DNA of 64,000 nt from the NCBI RefSeq assembly GCF_020700235.1, contig NZ_CP085301.1:2480001-2544000 (forward strand), written 5' to 3'. The notes beneath the pieces are model-generated. The model was given only the letters and a program-made list of their open reading frames with translations, was not told the DNA's origin and searched no databases. This document shows positions 17,222-26,819 of this stretch, in pieces. This DNA comes from Haladaptatus pallidirubidus. GTDB taxonomy: Archaea > Halobacteriota > Halobacteria > Halobacteriales > Haladaptataceae. Position numbers and translations under genes: made by a program. How positions within the stretch are numbered: position 1 is the first letter of the stretch; every line of letters starts with the position of its first letter.

Positions 17222-18541
17222 TCAGAAGACACCGGTTTCCGGAGCCACGTCTAACCCTGCCGCGATTTCGTTTGCTTCCGCGCGAATCGCGTCGGCGTCG
17301 GCCACGACGACCTCACCGTTTTCTTGAAGCACGTCTCCGGCGACCATCGTGAACTCTACGTCGTCGCCGTGCGCCCCGAAAACGGCGTGCGAAAGCGGGT
17401 CGTACAGTGGCGTCGCGCGGGTTACGTCGGTCGTCAAGCCGACGATATCGGCCTGCCAGCCTTCGCGGAGTTTTCCGACGCGCTCGAACCCGGCGGCGCG
17501 AGCGCCGTTTATGGTCGCCATTTCGAAGATAGTTCCCGCGGGGGTCGCCTGTGCATCGAGCGCGTCCACCTTCTGAAGGAGGCTCGCCTGTCGCATCTCG
17601 GTGAAGGGGTCGAGCGTGTTGTTGCACGGCGGTCCGTCGTTGCCGAGCGCGACGTTGATTCCCCGGTCGAGATAGTCGATGACAGGCGCAATTCCGCTGG
17701 CGAGTTTCATGTTCGAAGAGGGGCAGTAGGTGACGTGCGTTTCCGTCTCGGCGAGCACGTCGCGCTCCGATTCGTCCGTCCAGACGCAGTGGGCGAGGAC
17801 GACGTCCTCGCCAGTCAACCCGACTTCGTCGAGCCAGTGAATGTTTCGGTGGCCGGTGTCGGATTCCACGGTGACGATTTCGTCCCGGTTTTCGCTCGCG
17901 TGGGTGTGGATTCGGACGCCATCGTATTTGTCGGCGAGTCTGCGCGCACCGCGGAGACACTCCTCGGTGCAAGAGACGGCGAATCGCGGCGTTACGGCGT
18001 AGCGAATCCGGCCATCGTTCGCGCCGTGATACCGTCGAATGAGTTCTTCCGTCGTTTCCAGCCCCGTTTCGGTGTCTTCGTGGAGTCCGTCCGGGGCGCG
18101 TTGGTCCATCAGTACCTTTCCGATTCGACCGCGGATTCCCATCTCCTCGGCGGCGTCGAAAGCCCGATTCGCGTGTCGAACCGAAAGGTGGTCGATGCAG
18201 GTGGTCGTCCCGCTCTCGATAAGTTCGAGATAGCCCAGTCGGGCGGCGGCGTACATCTCCTCCGCGTCGAGACTGGCCTCCATCGGAAGGACGTATTCGA
18301 AAAGCCAGTCGAGCAGTTCGGCGTCGTCCGCGATTCCCCGTCCGAGGCTCTGTACCGAGTGAATGTGTCCTCCGACGAGTCCCGGAAGGAGGAGGTCGTA
18401 CTCGTCAACCTCGTGTTCGGCGTTATTGTCGAGCAGTTCGGCGCGCTCGCCGACCGCTTTGATTGTCTCACCGACAACGACGATCGCCCCATCTTCGATA
18501 ATCGTCGTCGCGTCGGCGACGACTGTTCCAGTCAGTATCAT
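17222..18541 (-). CDS. Amidohydrolase-superfamily deaminase or chlorohydrolase-like enzyme
   Basis: Metal-dependent hydrolase of the SAH-deaminase/TrzN branch. Start at 18541 (MILTGTVVADATTII) gives the normal N-terminal beta domain; an ATG at 18634 would add 31 basic residues. Metal and catalytic residues are visible in GGHIHSVQSLGRG, RIHTHASEN, LAHCVWTDES and GNDGPPCNN; YCPSSNMKLASGIAPV is a family signature. Length is 439 residues. Substrate could be an adenosine-type nucleoside, a purine or another aminated ring; context gives no help. The 5' side faces the divergent MATE gene. Confidence 0.82.
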   Translation of the reverse strand: MILTGTVVADATTIIEDGAIVVVGETIKAVGERAELLDNNAEHEVDEYDLLLPGLVGGHIHSVQSLGRGIADDAELLDWLFEYVLPMEASLDAEEMYAAARLGYLELIESGTTTCIDHLSVRHANRAFDAAEEMGIRGRIGKVLMDQRAPDGLHEDTETGLETTEELIRRYHGANDGRIRYAVTPRFAVSCTEECLRGARRLADKYDGVRIHTHASENRDEIVTVESDTGHRNIHWLDEVGLTGEDVVLAHCVWTDESERDVLAETETHVTYCPSSNMKLASGIAPVIDYLDRGINVALGNDGPPCNNTLDPFTEMRQASLLQKVDALDAQATPAGTIFEMATINGARAAGFERVGKLREGWQADIVGLTTDVTRATPLYDPLSHAVFGAHGDDVEFTMVAGDVLQENGEVVVADADAIRAEANEIAAGLDVAPETGVF

Positions 18542-18817
18542 AGCTGTCGCTTCGTACCGTTTCCAACGGTGGCCGTGACGGGCATGAGTACTTCGGTTTG
18601 GGTGTTCCGTTCGTCTGGTCGCGGTGAGCATCACCGAATTTCATCGGCGCTTAATCCCGCTTTCCACGGGTTTAGGGTGTTTTTAAACTGAATTTTTCGC
18701 TCGGGAGGCCCTTTGTAGTTCCTGCGTATACGACAGCAAAAGAGCGCATTGGTAGATATTGCCACCCGAATTCGGAGTCGAAATATTGAAACGGTGTTAT
18801 TTCGTTCCGAAAGTACG

Positions 18818-20242
18818 ATGACTAGCACACAGCCCAGCAGTTCGATTACGGAGGGTGGGCTGGTGCGACCGATGTTCGAACTCGCGTGGCCGATAGTCGT
18901 TATCCAGCTTCTACAGGTGATGTACAACGTCGCGGACACCTTCTGGCTGGGTCGGTTATCGGCCAATGCGGTCGGCGCCATGAGTATCGCGTTCCCGCTC
19001 ATCTTCTTCCTTATATCCATCGCGGGCGGGTTCACGACTGCCGGGAGCATCCTCGTCGCCCAGTACACCGGAGCCGACAGTGAAGGGTCTGCGGGGAAAG
19101 TCGCGGGTCAAATTTTGTCGTTCGTGGCGCTCCTCTCGGTCGTCCTCGGAACGCTTGGATACTTCCTCACCGAGCCGATGCTCGCGGTGATGCCGTCGCA
19201 GGGAGCGACGACGGTGGACGTCGTTCCGCTCGCCCGCGACTACATGGAGGTTTTCTTCCTCGGCTTGCCGTTCCTCTTCGGCTTTTTCGTCTTCAGTTCG
19301 CTGATGCGAGGCTACGGCAACACCCGCACGCCGATGCGAATCATGTTCGTCAGCGTCGTCGTGAACGTCGTTCTCGACCCACTGCTCATCTTCGGCTGGG
19401 GATCGTTCGAAGGACTGGGCATCCAAGGGGCCGCGCTCGCAACCATCTCCGCTCGGGCGGTTGCAACCGTCCTCGGTCTTTACATCCTGTTTGGGACGAA
19501 CGCCGGACCGGACGTGCAAGTCGGCGACCTCGTTCCGGATCTCGGATACATCTGGGACATCGTTCGCCTCGGAACGCCGAGCGCGCTCGAACAGTCAACC
19601 AGTGCGATGGCGATGATTACGCTGACGGCGATGGTCGTGCAGTTCGCCCCGCCCGTGGTCAGCGCTTACGGACTTGGTAATCGTCTCGCCTCCCTCGTGT
19701 TTCTCCCGGCGATGGGGTTGGGTCGCGCGACGAACACGATGGTCGGACAGAACCTTGGGGCGGAAAAACCCGATCGAGCGGAGCGGGCCGTCTGGCTCGC
19801 GGCGAAGGTCGGTTCCGCCGTTATGCTCGCCGTTGCAATCGTTGCAGCACTATTCCCCGGCCCAATCGTGGGCGTCTTTATGGCCACAGGAACGCCGGAG
19901 GCCGCCGCGACCATCGAATTCGGAAGCGAGTATCTTCGGATTCGCTCGGTCGAGTTCGCGTTTATGGCACTGCTGCAGGTGTTGCTCGGCGCGTACCGCG
20001 GAGCCGGAAACACGAAGACGGCAATGGCGTTCTCGATGGTGACGCTCTGGCTCGGTCGGGTTCCCGTCGTCTACTATCTCGCCTTCGTTCGGGATATGGG
20101 GCCGACCGGCGTTTGGGTCGGAATGGCCGTTGGCAACGTCGTCGGTGCGATCGCCGCCGCGCTCTGGTTCACTCGCGGAACGTGGAAGAACACTGTCATT
20201 GACGACACCAGTGCTGTTGTTACCGACGGCGAAGGCGACTGA
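18818..20242 (+). CDS. MATE-family multidrug/cation-coupled exporter
   Basis: A 474-residue integral membrane protein of the MATE family, which expels organic cations or metabolites using a sodium or proton gradient. Start at ATG 18818 (MTSTQPSSSITEGG); an in-frame GTG at 18749 adds an unlikely leader. Twelve hydrophobic segments occur in two similar halves; family segments include PIVVIQLLQVMYNVADTFWL and QNLGAEKPDRAERAV. A degraded paralogue lies upstream at 16500. Substrate is not predictable. Confidence 0.92.
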   Translation: MTSTQPSSSITEGGLVRPMFELAWPIVVIQLLQVMYNVADTFWLGRLSANAVGAMSIAFPLIFFLISIAGGFTTAGSILVAQYTGADSEGSAGKVAGQILSFVALLSVVLGTLGYFLTEPMLAVMPSQGATTVDVVPLARDYMEVFFLGLPFLFGFFVFSSLMRGYGNTRTPMRIMFVSVVVNVVLDPLLIFGWGSFEGLGIQGAALATISARAVATVLGLYILFGTNAGPDVQVGDLVPDLGYIWDIVRLGTPSALEQSTSAMAMITLTAMVVQFAPPVVSAYGLGNRLASLVFLPAMGLGRATNTMVGQNLGAEKPDRAERAVWLAAKVGSAVMLAVAIVAALFPGPIVGVFMATGTPEAAATIEFGSEYLRIRSVEFAFMALLQVLLGAYRGAGNTKTAMAFSMVTLWLGRVPVVYYLAFVRDMGPTGVWVGMAVGNVVGAIAAALWFTRGTWKNTVIDDTSAVVTDGEGD

Positions 20243-20270
20243 TTTACTGCCTTGGAGGTTTAAGCGTGCC

Positions 20271-20278
20271 ATAATAAA
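20271..20278 (+). promoter_or_regulatory. TATA-like box
   Basis: ATAATAAA ends 26 bases before the ATG at 20305. Transcription would then start close to that ATG, making the 33-residue ORF the first, near-leaderless cistron. Confidence 0.5.
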
Positions 20279-20304
20279 ATGAGTAGAACTGGTAGGGGTC
20301 AGCA

Positions 20305-20406
20305 ATGAGTCTGGCGAGCGTCGCAGAACAGGTCCGATATAGTTCCTGTCCGACGGAAGAAACGAAACACGCTGGCCGAAACTACGTCCCGGGTGAGATA
20401 CGATGA
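20305..20406 (+). CDS. 33-residue ORF coupled to the downstream phosphatase-superfamily gene
   Basis: Reads MSLASVAEQVRYSSCPTEE then TKHAGRNYVPGEIR and stops at TGA 20404-20406, overlapping the next ATG (20403) in an ATGA junction. A TATA-like box 26 bases upstream places it at the very start of the message. It has one Cys and no known motif. It may be a leader peptide that couples or controls translation of the enzyme, a genuine microprotein, or a chance frame; the ATGA overlap argues against pure chance. Confidence 0.45.
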   Translation: MSLASVAEQVRYSSCPTEETKHAGRNYVPGEIR

Positions 20407-22034
20407 GCAACGTAGATGTTCTCCTTATCGGTATCGACGCGGGTTGTCTGCCAGTTTTCGAACGCCTCTACGAAGACGACGTTATTCCGAACATCCGGTC
20501 TATCTGTGAGGATGGTGCATCCGCCCCGCTCGAATCCCAGATGCCGCCGTGGACACCGAGTGCGTGGCCGTCGCTCTATACGGGCGTCAACCCCGGACAA
20601 CACGGCGTCTGCGGGTTCGTCGGCTACGAGGGCTACGACTTCCACGTTGTCAGCGGAAACGATGTCGAGGAGCATTCGATATGGTCTCTGCTCGACAAAC
20701 ACGGTAAATCGAGCGTCGTCGTCAACGTACCCGTCACCCACCCGCCGGAGGAAATCGATGGCGCGATTGTTCCGGGATTCATCGGACCGGAAGACCCCCG
20801 GTGTTATCCGGAAGGGCTATTGGATGAGATTCGTGACGCAATCGGGGGGTATCGGGTGTACCCCAACTACACTCGCGGTGACACCCGACTATCCGACGAC
20901 GAAAAGATGGACGAGTACACGAACCTCGTCCGAATGCGCGGCGAGGCGTTCCGCTATCTCACCGACAAACACGAACCGGACTTCGGGTTCGTCCAGTTCC
21001 AGAAGACGGATACCGTCTTTCACGAGTTCAACGGCGATTGGGAGAAGGTGAAAACCGTTTACGAAGAGGCCGACAAGCAGGTCGGCAAACTGCTTTCGGA
21101 GTGTGACCCGAACACGGTTCTCATCGCCAGCGATCACGGAATGGGCCCCTACGACAAGTACGAGTTCCGCGTCAACGAGTTCCTGCGCGACGAAGGCTAC
21201 GTGAAGGCGCGGAAGGGTGGAAAGGGTATGCCGTCGTGGAATCCGATTCAGGAGGAACTCCGCGAAGGGAAGGATACGAAAACGTGGGAGCCGAGCACCT
21301 TTGAGCGAATGGCGGCGAAGATGGCCGAGTTCGGTTTCACCGCCCACCGGATCAGAACCGGGCTGGAAAAAGTCGGGCTGGCGGAAATCGCAAAGCAGTA
21401 CGCGCCGAAAAACGTCGCCCGAACCGGCAACGAGCAGGTCGATTTCCCGAAATCGACCGCCTACATGCGCGCCCGAACCGAGTTGGGCGTCCGAATCAAC
21501 TTGCGCGGCCGTGAACCACAAGGTATCGTTCCCCCCGACAAGTACGACGAAGTACGTAACGCCCTAATAGAAAAGCTCAGTGCGGTCGAAACGCCCGACG
21601 GCGAACCCGTGTTCGGCGAAGTCGCGCCCCGAGAGAAGTACTTCCACGGGAAAAACGCCGACAACGCCCCGGACATCGTGACGATTCCGAACGAGATGGG
21701 ACAGTTCCTCTCCGCGCAACTGCTCGGCGATTACTTCGCGCCGCCGACCGAACCGTGGAATCACAAAATAGAGGGTATCGTGGCCGCGAAGGGACAGAGA
21801 ATGGATCCGAACGGAATGCCGACGAAGGCCCATCTCTTCGACGTTGCGCCGACCATCATGTCCGCGTTCGGAATTCCGTACAGCGACCGAATGGACGGTG
21901 ACGTGATTCCGGTCGTCGATGATATCGGCTCACAGAGCTATCCGGAGTACGACGAGGACGACGATGTTTCGATGGATCGCGAAGACGAAGCGGGCGTCGA
22001 GGAGCGACTGGCAGACCTCGGCTACATGCAGTAG
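20403..22034 (+). CDS. Alkaline-phosphatase-superfamily enzyme (type I phosphodiesterase/pyrophosphatase-like)
   Basis: A 543-residue hydrolase of the AlkP/NPP fold. Metal-site residues: D12 in LIGIDAG; probable nucleophile T51 in MPPWTPSAW; a second metal site includes DTVFHEF and SDHGMGPY. The central insert (about residues 260-400) is charged and variable. There is no signal peptide or membrane helix, so it is probably cytoplasmic or on the inner face, acting on a nucleotide, glycan or lipid phosphoester. Its start overlaps the stop of a 33-residue ORF. Substrate is unknown. Confidence 0.85.
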   Translation: MSNVDVLLIGIDAGCLPVFERLYEDDVIPNIRSICEDGASAPLESQMPPWTPSAWPSLYTGVNPGQHGVCGFVGYEGYDFHVVSGNDVEEHSIWSLLDKHGKSSVVVNVPVTHPPEEIDGAIVPGFIGPEDPRCYPEGLLDEIRDAIGGYRVYPNYTRGDTRLSDDEKMDEYTNLVRMRGEAFRYLTDKHEPDFGFVQFQKTDTVFHEFNGDWEKVKTVYEEADKQVGKLLSECDPNTVLIASDHGMGPYDKYEFRVNEFLRDEGYVKARKGGKGMPSWNPIQEELREGKDTKTWEPSTFERMAAKMAEFGFTAHRIRTGLEKVGLAEIAKQYAPKNVARTGNEQVDFPKSTAYMRARTELGVRINLRGREPQGIVPPDKYDEVRNALIEKLSAVETPDGEPVFGEVAPREKYFHGKNADNAPDIVTIPNEMGQFLSAQLLGDYFAPPTEPWNHKIEGIVAAKGQRMDPNGMPTKAHLFDVAPTIMSAFGIPYSDRMDGDVIPVVDDIGSQSYPEYDEDDDVSMDREDEAGVEERLADLGYMQ

Positions 22035-22129
22035 TTTCGAATCGACGTATTCGATTCCATCGTTGAGCCTATCCGACAGGCGGCCATCCCCCTTATTCGC
22101 TTTGCTCCCGAACGTGTTCAGGGGTTTCC

Positions 22130-23680
22130 ATGAACACGAACGACTCACCGGAAACGGACGGAGTACCGGGAACAGATGACCTGCCCGGAACGGACAGTTC
22201 ACTTTGGCTCGAAACGACCGATACCACCGATTTCGAACCGCTTCAGGACGACCATCGAGTAGACGTTGTGGTCGTCGGCGGCGGTATCGCGGGTCTTTCC
22301 GCCGCGATGGAACTCAAAGATGCCGGACGAACCGTTTCAGTACTCGAATCCGACAGAATCGTCTCCGGAGTGACGGCGCGGACGACCGCCAAGTTGACGA
22401 GTCAGCACGGGCTCGTCTATCAGTCTCTCGTCTCCCAGTTCGGGCGCGACCGTGCTCGCCAGTACGCGGCGGCGAACGAGACCGCTATCGAAATCGTCGC
22501 CGAACGGGCGGAAGATTTGGAGTGTGATTTCCGTCGCCGACCCGCCTACACCTACGTTTCCGACGAAAAAGACCGTGGTCAGATTCGACGGGAAGTGAAC
22601 GCCGCACGAAAGATCGGCTTGCCCGCCTCCTTTACGGAGGATGTTTCGGGTCCGTCGGACGCGGTGGCCGCGGTTCGGTTCGACGACCAAGCGCAGTTCC
22701 ACCCGCGAAAGTATCTCCTCGGGCTAGCCGACGAGATTCCCGGCGACGGATGCGATATTTTCGAGAAAACGAAGGCGACTGGCCTCGATTCCGGTTCGCC
22801 GTGTATGGTCACCACGGAACGGGGAACCGTAACCGCGGATGCCGTCGTCGTTGCAACTCACTTCCCGTTTTCCGACCCGGCTGGATATTTCGCCCGTCAG
22901 TTTCCGAAGCGCTCGTACGTGCTAGCGACTCGAATCTCCGACCCGCAACCGGAAGGGATGTACTATCGCCCGGGCGAACCGTACTTCTCGATTCGCCCGC
23001 ACGAAATCGGCGGCGAGGAGTTCGTCCTCGTCGGCGGTCAGAATCACAAGACGGGTCAGGGTGGCTCGACCGCCGACCGATACCGCGCCGTCGAGCGGGA
23101 GGCGAGAAACCAGTTCGACGTCGAGGAAGTGGTTTACCGGTGGTCGACGCAGGATTATCGAACGGTGGATTCCGTCCCGTTCGTCGGCCCGATCGCGCCG
23201 TGGATGGACGACATCTACGTCGCAACCGGGTTCGGCGGGTGGGGAATGACGAACGGTATCGCCGCGGGTCGGATTCTCGCCGACGAGATCGCCGGGTCGG
23301 GAAGCGAGTGGTCGGATGTCTTCGACCCCGGTCGGTTGCCGTCCCTGTCGGACGCGAAACCGCTCGTTCGAGAAAACACAAACACGGGAAAACGATTCGT
23401 CGAGGACTGGGTACGGAAACCGAACGTAACGCGCGAATCGAACGAATCACTTCCGCGAGGGGAGGCGCGCGTGACCGGGAAAAACGGAAGTGCTATCGCT
23501 GAATATCGGGACGAAGACGGCGAACTCCATCGCGTTTCGGCGGTTTGTACGCACCTGAAATGCGTCGTCGCATGGAACGACGCGGAGAAAACGTGGGACT
23601 GCCCGTGTCACGGGTCGCGGTTCGACTGTGACGGAAAAGTCCTCGATGGGCCAGCAGTTCGCGACCTTCCAAAGAAATAA
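22130..23680 (+). CDS. FAD-dependent oxidoreductase with C-terminal Rieske domain
   Basis: Residues 45-420 form a DAO-type FAD enzyme: GGGIAGLS at 50-57 binds the dinucleotide and [12 protein letters not shown] near the end of the domain closes the FAD site. Residues 430-516 form a Rieske [2Fe-2S] domain with ligands C473, H475, C491 and H494 (CTH...CPCH). Such fusions pass electrons between FAD and a Rieske cluster within one chain. The N-terminal 40 residues are acidic with a repeated PGTD. Substrate and partner are unknown; no neighbour suggests a pathway. Confidence 0.9.
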   Translation: MNTNDSPETDGVPGTDDLPGTDSSLWLETTDTTDFEPLQDDHRVDVVVVGGGIAGLSAAMELKDAGRTVSVLESDRIVSGVTARTTAKLTSQHGLVYQSLVSQFGRDRARQYAAANETAIEIVAERAEDLECDFRRRPAYTYVSDEKDRGQIRREVNAARKIGLPASFTEDVSGPSDAVAAVRFDDQAQFHPRKYLLGLADEIPGDGCDIFEKTKATGLDSGSPCMVTTERGTVTADAVVVATHFPFSDPAGYFARQFPKRSYVLATRISDPQPEGMYYRPGEPYFSIRPHEIGGEEFVLVGGQNHKTGQGGSTADRYRAVEREARNQFDVEEVVYRWSTQDYRTVDSVPFVGPIAPWMDDIYVATGFGGWGMTNGIAAGRILADEIAGSGSEWSDVFDPGRLPSLSDAKPLVRENTNTGKRFVEDWVRKPNVTRESNESLPRGEARVTGKNGSAIAEYRDEDGELHRVSAVCTHLKCVVAWNDAEKTWDCPCHGSRFDCDGKVLDGPAVRDLPKK

Positions 23681-23866
23681 GGCGTCTCTGCGAGCTGATT
23701 CGGTTGTGTTGAATCGATACGAAAATTATTAAATCACATACTGATGTCATAAAAATATTTACCGGATTGCTACACAACTGGTGGTGCGAACGGCATTCGT
23801 CCATAGATTTAGTATAAATGTGGGCATCTTTGTCTATCTCCGCACTTCGAAGCAGATTTATATACA

Positions 23867-23874
23867 TGGGAGCG
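23867..23874 (+). promoter_or_regulatory. TATA box of trpB
   Basis: TTTATATA lies 14-21 bases before the ATG at 23888. This is slightly closer than usual, so either the transcript starts at or after the ATG, or a further upstream AT-rich stretch is used. Confidence 0.4.
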
Positions 23875-23887
23875 GAACGATTTCCCC

Positions 23888-25057
23888 ATGTCCCAGAAAA
23901 ATGCGACCGAGTTCGGAACGTTCGGTGGTCGACACGTTCCCGACGCGCTCGAAGAACCGCTCGAAGGACTCGCGGCGGCGTTCGACGAGATTTACGACTC
24001 CGACGAGTTCCAAGACGACTTTCGCTCCTTACTGGCAGATTTCGCGGGCAGACCGACGCACATTTACCACGCGAAGCGCCTCTCCGAGGAGTACGGCGCA
24101 CGAATCTATCTGAAACGCGAAGACCTGCTTCACGGCGGGGCGCACAAAATCAACAACTGTCTCGGGCAGGCACTGCTCGCGAAAAAAGCGGGGAAGGAGC
24201 GTCTCATCGCGGAAACCGGCGCGGGCCAGCACGGCACCGCATCCGCCATGGTCGGCGCGCTGCTCGACATCCCCACAGAAATCTACATGGGGAAAAAAGA
24301 CGCCGAACGCCAGAAGATGAACGTCTTCCGCATGCGCCTGATGGGCGCCGAGGTGAACGAAGTCACCCACGGCGACTCAGGCCTCGCGGACGCGGTGGAC
24401 GCCGCGTTGGAGGATTTCGCGCAGAACATGGAGGATACCCACTATCTCGTCGGGAGCGTCGTCGGCCCCGACCCGTTCCCGCGAATGGTGCGTGACTTCC
24501 AGTCGGTCATCGGCGAGGAAGCGAGAAAGCAGATGCAGGAGAAAACCGGCGGACTCCCCGACGCCGCCGTCGCCTGCGTCGGCGGCGGGTCGAACGCCAT
24601 CGGGCTGTTTCACGCCTTCCGTGACGACCCGGTGGAACTGTACGGCGCGGAAGGCGGCGGCGAGGGTTCGGATTCGAAACGCCACGCCGCGCCGCTCGCC
24701 AGCGGAAAAACCGATATCCTGCACGGGATGCGAACCCGAATCTTGAACGATGACGTGGACGTTCACTCCGTTTCGGCGGGGCTGGATTACCCCGGCGTCG
24801 GTCCGGAACACGCTCAGTTCCGCGAATCCGGCCGTTGTGAGTACCACGGCGTCACCGACGATGAAGCACTCGCAGCCTTCCGCGAATTGAGCGAACTGGA
24901 GGGGATTATTCCCGCGCTCGAATCCAGCCACGCCGTCGCGCTGGCGAAGCAGATTGCTGAAGACAAGAACGAGGACGACGTGATTCTCATCAACCTGAGC
25001 GGTAGAGGAGACAAAGACATGGAACAGGCTGCCGAAATGTTTGACTTGGGAGAGTAG
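23888..25057 (+). CDS. trpB: Tryptophan synthase beta chain
   Basis: Joins indole and serine to make tryptophan, using PLP. K87 in GAHKINN is the PLP-binding Lys, the substrate loop ETGAGQHGT is intact, and the phosphate-binding glycine loop [10 protein letters not shown] is present. At 389 residues it is the standard TrpB1-type chain. It stands alone: neither trpA nor trpC nor any other tryptophan gene is in the window, unlike the usual haloarchaeal trpCBA cluster, so it may be a second copy or work with an alpha chain encoded elsewhere. Confidence 0.95.
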   Translation: MSQKNATEFGTFGGRHVPDALEEPLEGLAAAFDEIYDSDEFQDDFRSLLADFAGRPTHIYHAKRLSEEYGARIYLKREDLLHGGAHKINNCLGQALLAKKAGKERLIAETGAGQHGTASAMVGALLDIPTEIYMGKKDAERQKMNVFRMRLMGAEVNEVTHGDSGLADAVDAALEDFAQNMEDTHYLVGSVVGPDPFPRMVRDFQSVIGEEARKQMQEKTGGLPDAAVACVGGGSNAIGLFHAFRDDPVELYGAEGGGEGSDSKRHAAPLASGKTDILHGMRTRILNDDVDVHSVSAGLDYPGVGPEHAQFRESGRCEYHGVTDDEALAAFRELSELEGIIPALESSHAVALAKQIAEDKNEDDVILINLSGRGDKDMEQAAEMFDLGE

Positions 25058-25085
25058 ACCGAGTCAGAATTTTCCGACTTTCTGG

Positions 25086-25187
25086 TCACTCGTTCTGACG
25101 ACAGTTCGAACAAAGTCCGTCTTTGAGGTACACTCCAAGCACCTGTTCTCCACATTCGTCACATTTTTCCAATACGTCTGAAGACAT
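25086..25187 (-). CDS. 33-residue zinc-finger microprotein
   Basis: Reads MSSDVLEKCDECGEQVLGVY then LKDGLCSNCRQNE. Cys pairs C9/C12 and C26/C29 make a compact zinc ribbon. A TATA-like stretch lies about 25-35 bases upstream (25212-25222), in the right place for a leaderless message. It is convergent with trpB (stop 29 bases away). The frame is open further upstream, but that part crosses the promoter and is not protein-like. No family name can be given; it resembles other small haloarchaeal CxxC proteins. Confidence 0.68.
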   Translation of the reverse strand: MSSDVLEKCDECGEQVLGVYLKDGLCSNCRQNE

Positions 25188-25211
25188 CAGTCGATTCGAC
25201 TGTGGTAGTTG

Positions 25212-25222
25212 TATAAAAATAT
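25212..25222 (-). promoter_or_regulatory. TATA-like box of the zinc-finger microprotein
   Basis: On the minus strand the sequence reads ATATTTTTATACAA, placed about 25-35 bases before the ATG at 25187. Confidence 0.45.
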
Positions 25223-25270
25223 TCGTGTCGATTTCGGTGTCGGACTGGTTCTGATTCCGAAAATCCCAGC

Positions 25271-26704
25271 TCAGTAGTCCACGAGGGTCACGTCGCTGTA
25301 CGTCGCCATGTTCCCGTTCTCCGCACGGGTCACGGCGGACTGGGCGTTTACGAATCCGGAACCAGCGTTCCACGGTTTGTAGTCGCTTACTGCGTCTTCT
25401 GCCTCCGCCGTAATCGTGTTCAGCAGTTCTGCGGGTGTCGGCGATCCGCCGTTGTTTTGCCGATAGGCATCGACGACGAGGGTGGCGATTCCGGCGACCG
25501 CTGGACAGGCCATGCTCGTCCCGCTGATGGTCGCGTACCACAGGTCAGTGTCGGCCCCCTGTAGGTTGAGTGGATGCGTCGGAGCCATCGTGCTAACGAT
25601 GGCGTTTCCGGGCGCACCGATTCCCGGTCGATAGATTCCGAGTGGACCGGATGCTGACCCCCCGTTGCGGTACTGCTCCAAATTATCGAGCGCAGTCTTG
25701 CGCTCCCAGTTGCTCGGGCTAGTGCTCGCCTTGCGCCCGCGCGAGGAGAAGTCCGTAACCGTCTTGTCGTCCCTCGTCGCGGCAACACCCAGTACGTTGG
25801 GTGCTTTTGCATACTGATTGAGCGTGTTCGTGTCCGGGCCGGAGTTGCCTGCCGCGAACACGGGCAAGAGGCCCTCCTTCCAGGCCTCCCACGTAGCGAC
25901 GTTGAGCGCGTCGTCCGGGTTGAAGTCTTCGCCGTTCGAGGAGCCGTAGGAGTTCGAGACGATGGAGATGTCCGTCTCGCCCGCCTTCTGCCGCGCGAGC
26001 AGGTGGTCGAACGCGGCCACCGGTTTCACGATGAGCAGTGCCAACCCCGCTGAATAGACGGTGAGGTCGGCGTCGGGAGCCATCCCTCTCTGCTGACCGT
26101 CGCTTTCCGTTCCGTCACCAGCGACCGTCCCAGAGCAGTGAGTTCCGTGACCGTTGTCGTCGGTGTCTAAGTCCCCGGCCGGAACCCAGAGGGTCGGTTC
26201 GCCGAGCGGGTTGCCCGCCCACCGCCAGTTCGCCACGAGGCTCGAATCGAGGTCGGGGTGGTTCCCGTCTACTCCCGAGTCGATGACTGCGGTGTGAACG
26301 CTGTCTCCGGTGTAGCCGCTCGACTGCACCTCGGAAACGTTCGTCACCTCCCGCGTATCCTCGTTGTAGTAGTCGAGTTCGACGTTCTTCTGTATATACT
26401 GAACCGAGTCCCAGTCGGCCAGCGTTTTCAATTGATTCACCGAGAGTTCGGTGTAACCGATAGGAAGTACTTCGAACTTGTGGTAGCCATTTACGAGATC
26501 AAGTGCGCCCAACTGGTCGACATCGTCGTTGGTATCGAACACGACGAGGGACTGCTGTAGCGCGCTCGTCGCGAGGTCGAACGCGCTGTCGATAATCCCG
26601 TCACCCGCACTCGCAGTGCCGCTGAATGGTATTGCCGACGCGACCGCCGCCGCGCCAGTTGCTTTCAGAAATTGCCGCCGTCCGTGTGGTTGGGTATCAA
26701 CCAT
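25271..26704 (-). CDS. Tat-exported subtilisin-like serine protease (halolysin type)
   Basis: Extracellular S8 protease. The N-terminus has a Tat motif (GRRQFLKATG) and an Ala-rich core ending near residue 33, then a propeptide to about residue 110. Catalytic residues: D142 in VIDSGVDG, H186 in DDNGHGTH, oxyanion N287 in FAAGNSG and S397 in SGTSMACP. Length 477, with no PKD or other C-terminal extension, which makes it shorter than many halolysins. A TATA-like TTTATTTAT lies about 22-31 bases upstream of the start on the minus strand. Secreted folded, consistent with the salt-adapted Tat route. Confidence 0.93.
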   Translation of the reverse strand: MVDTQPHGRRQFLKATGAAAVASAIPFSGTASAGDGIIDSAFDLATSALQQSLVVFDTNDDVDQLGALDLVNGYHKFEVLPIGYTELSVNQLKTLADWDSVQYIQKNVELDYYNEDTREVTNVSEVQSSGYTGDSVHTAVIDSGVDGNHPDLDSSLVANWRWAGNPLGEPTLWVPAGDLDTDDNGHGTHCSGTVAGDGTESDGQQRGMAPDADLTVYSAGLALLIVKPVAAFDHLLARQKAGETDISIVSNSYGSSNGEDFNPDDALNVATWEAWKEGLLPVFAAGNSGPDTNTLNQYAKAPNVLGVAATRDDKTVTDFSSRGRKASTSPSNWERKTALDNLEQYRNGGSASGPLGIYRPGIGAPGNAIVSTMAPTHPLNLQGADTDLWYATISGTSMACPAVAGIATLVVDAYRQNNGGSPTPAELLNTITAEAEDAVSDYKPWNAGSGFVNAQSAVTRAENGNMATYSDVTLVDY

Positions 26705-26819
26705 CCCGAATTCAACTCTGAAATAAATAAACTAAACATTTTCCGCCAAGAGTTGAAAAATCTCCCACCATGTAATTTCCGGAAAAATGACGGTAGATCA
26801 ACTGATTTGTCGTTTATTT

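Noticed and set aside
17324..18691. Plus-strand frame opposite the amidohydrolase
   Set aside because: Antisense shadow of a confident gene; no motif.
20279..20308. Nine-codon frame ATG AGT ... TGA just before the 33-residue ORF, whose stop overlaps its start
   Set aside because: It begins within the TATA-like region and would lie upstream of the expected transcript start, so the overlap is probably chance.
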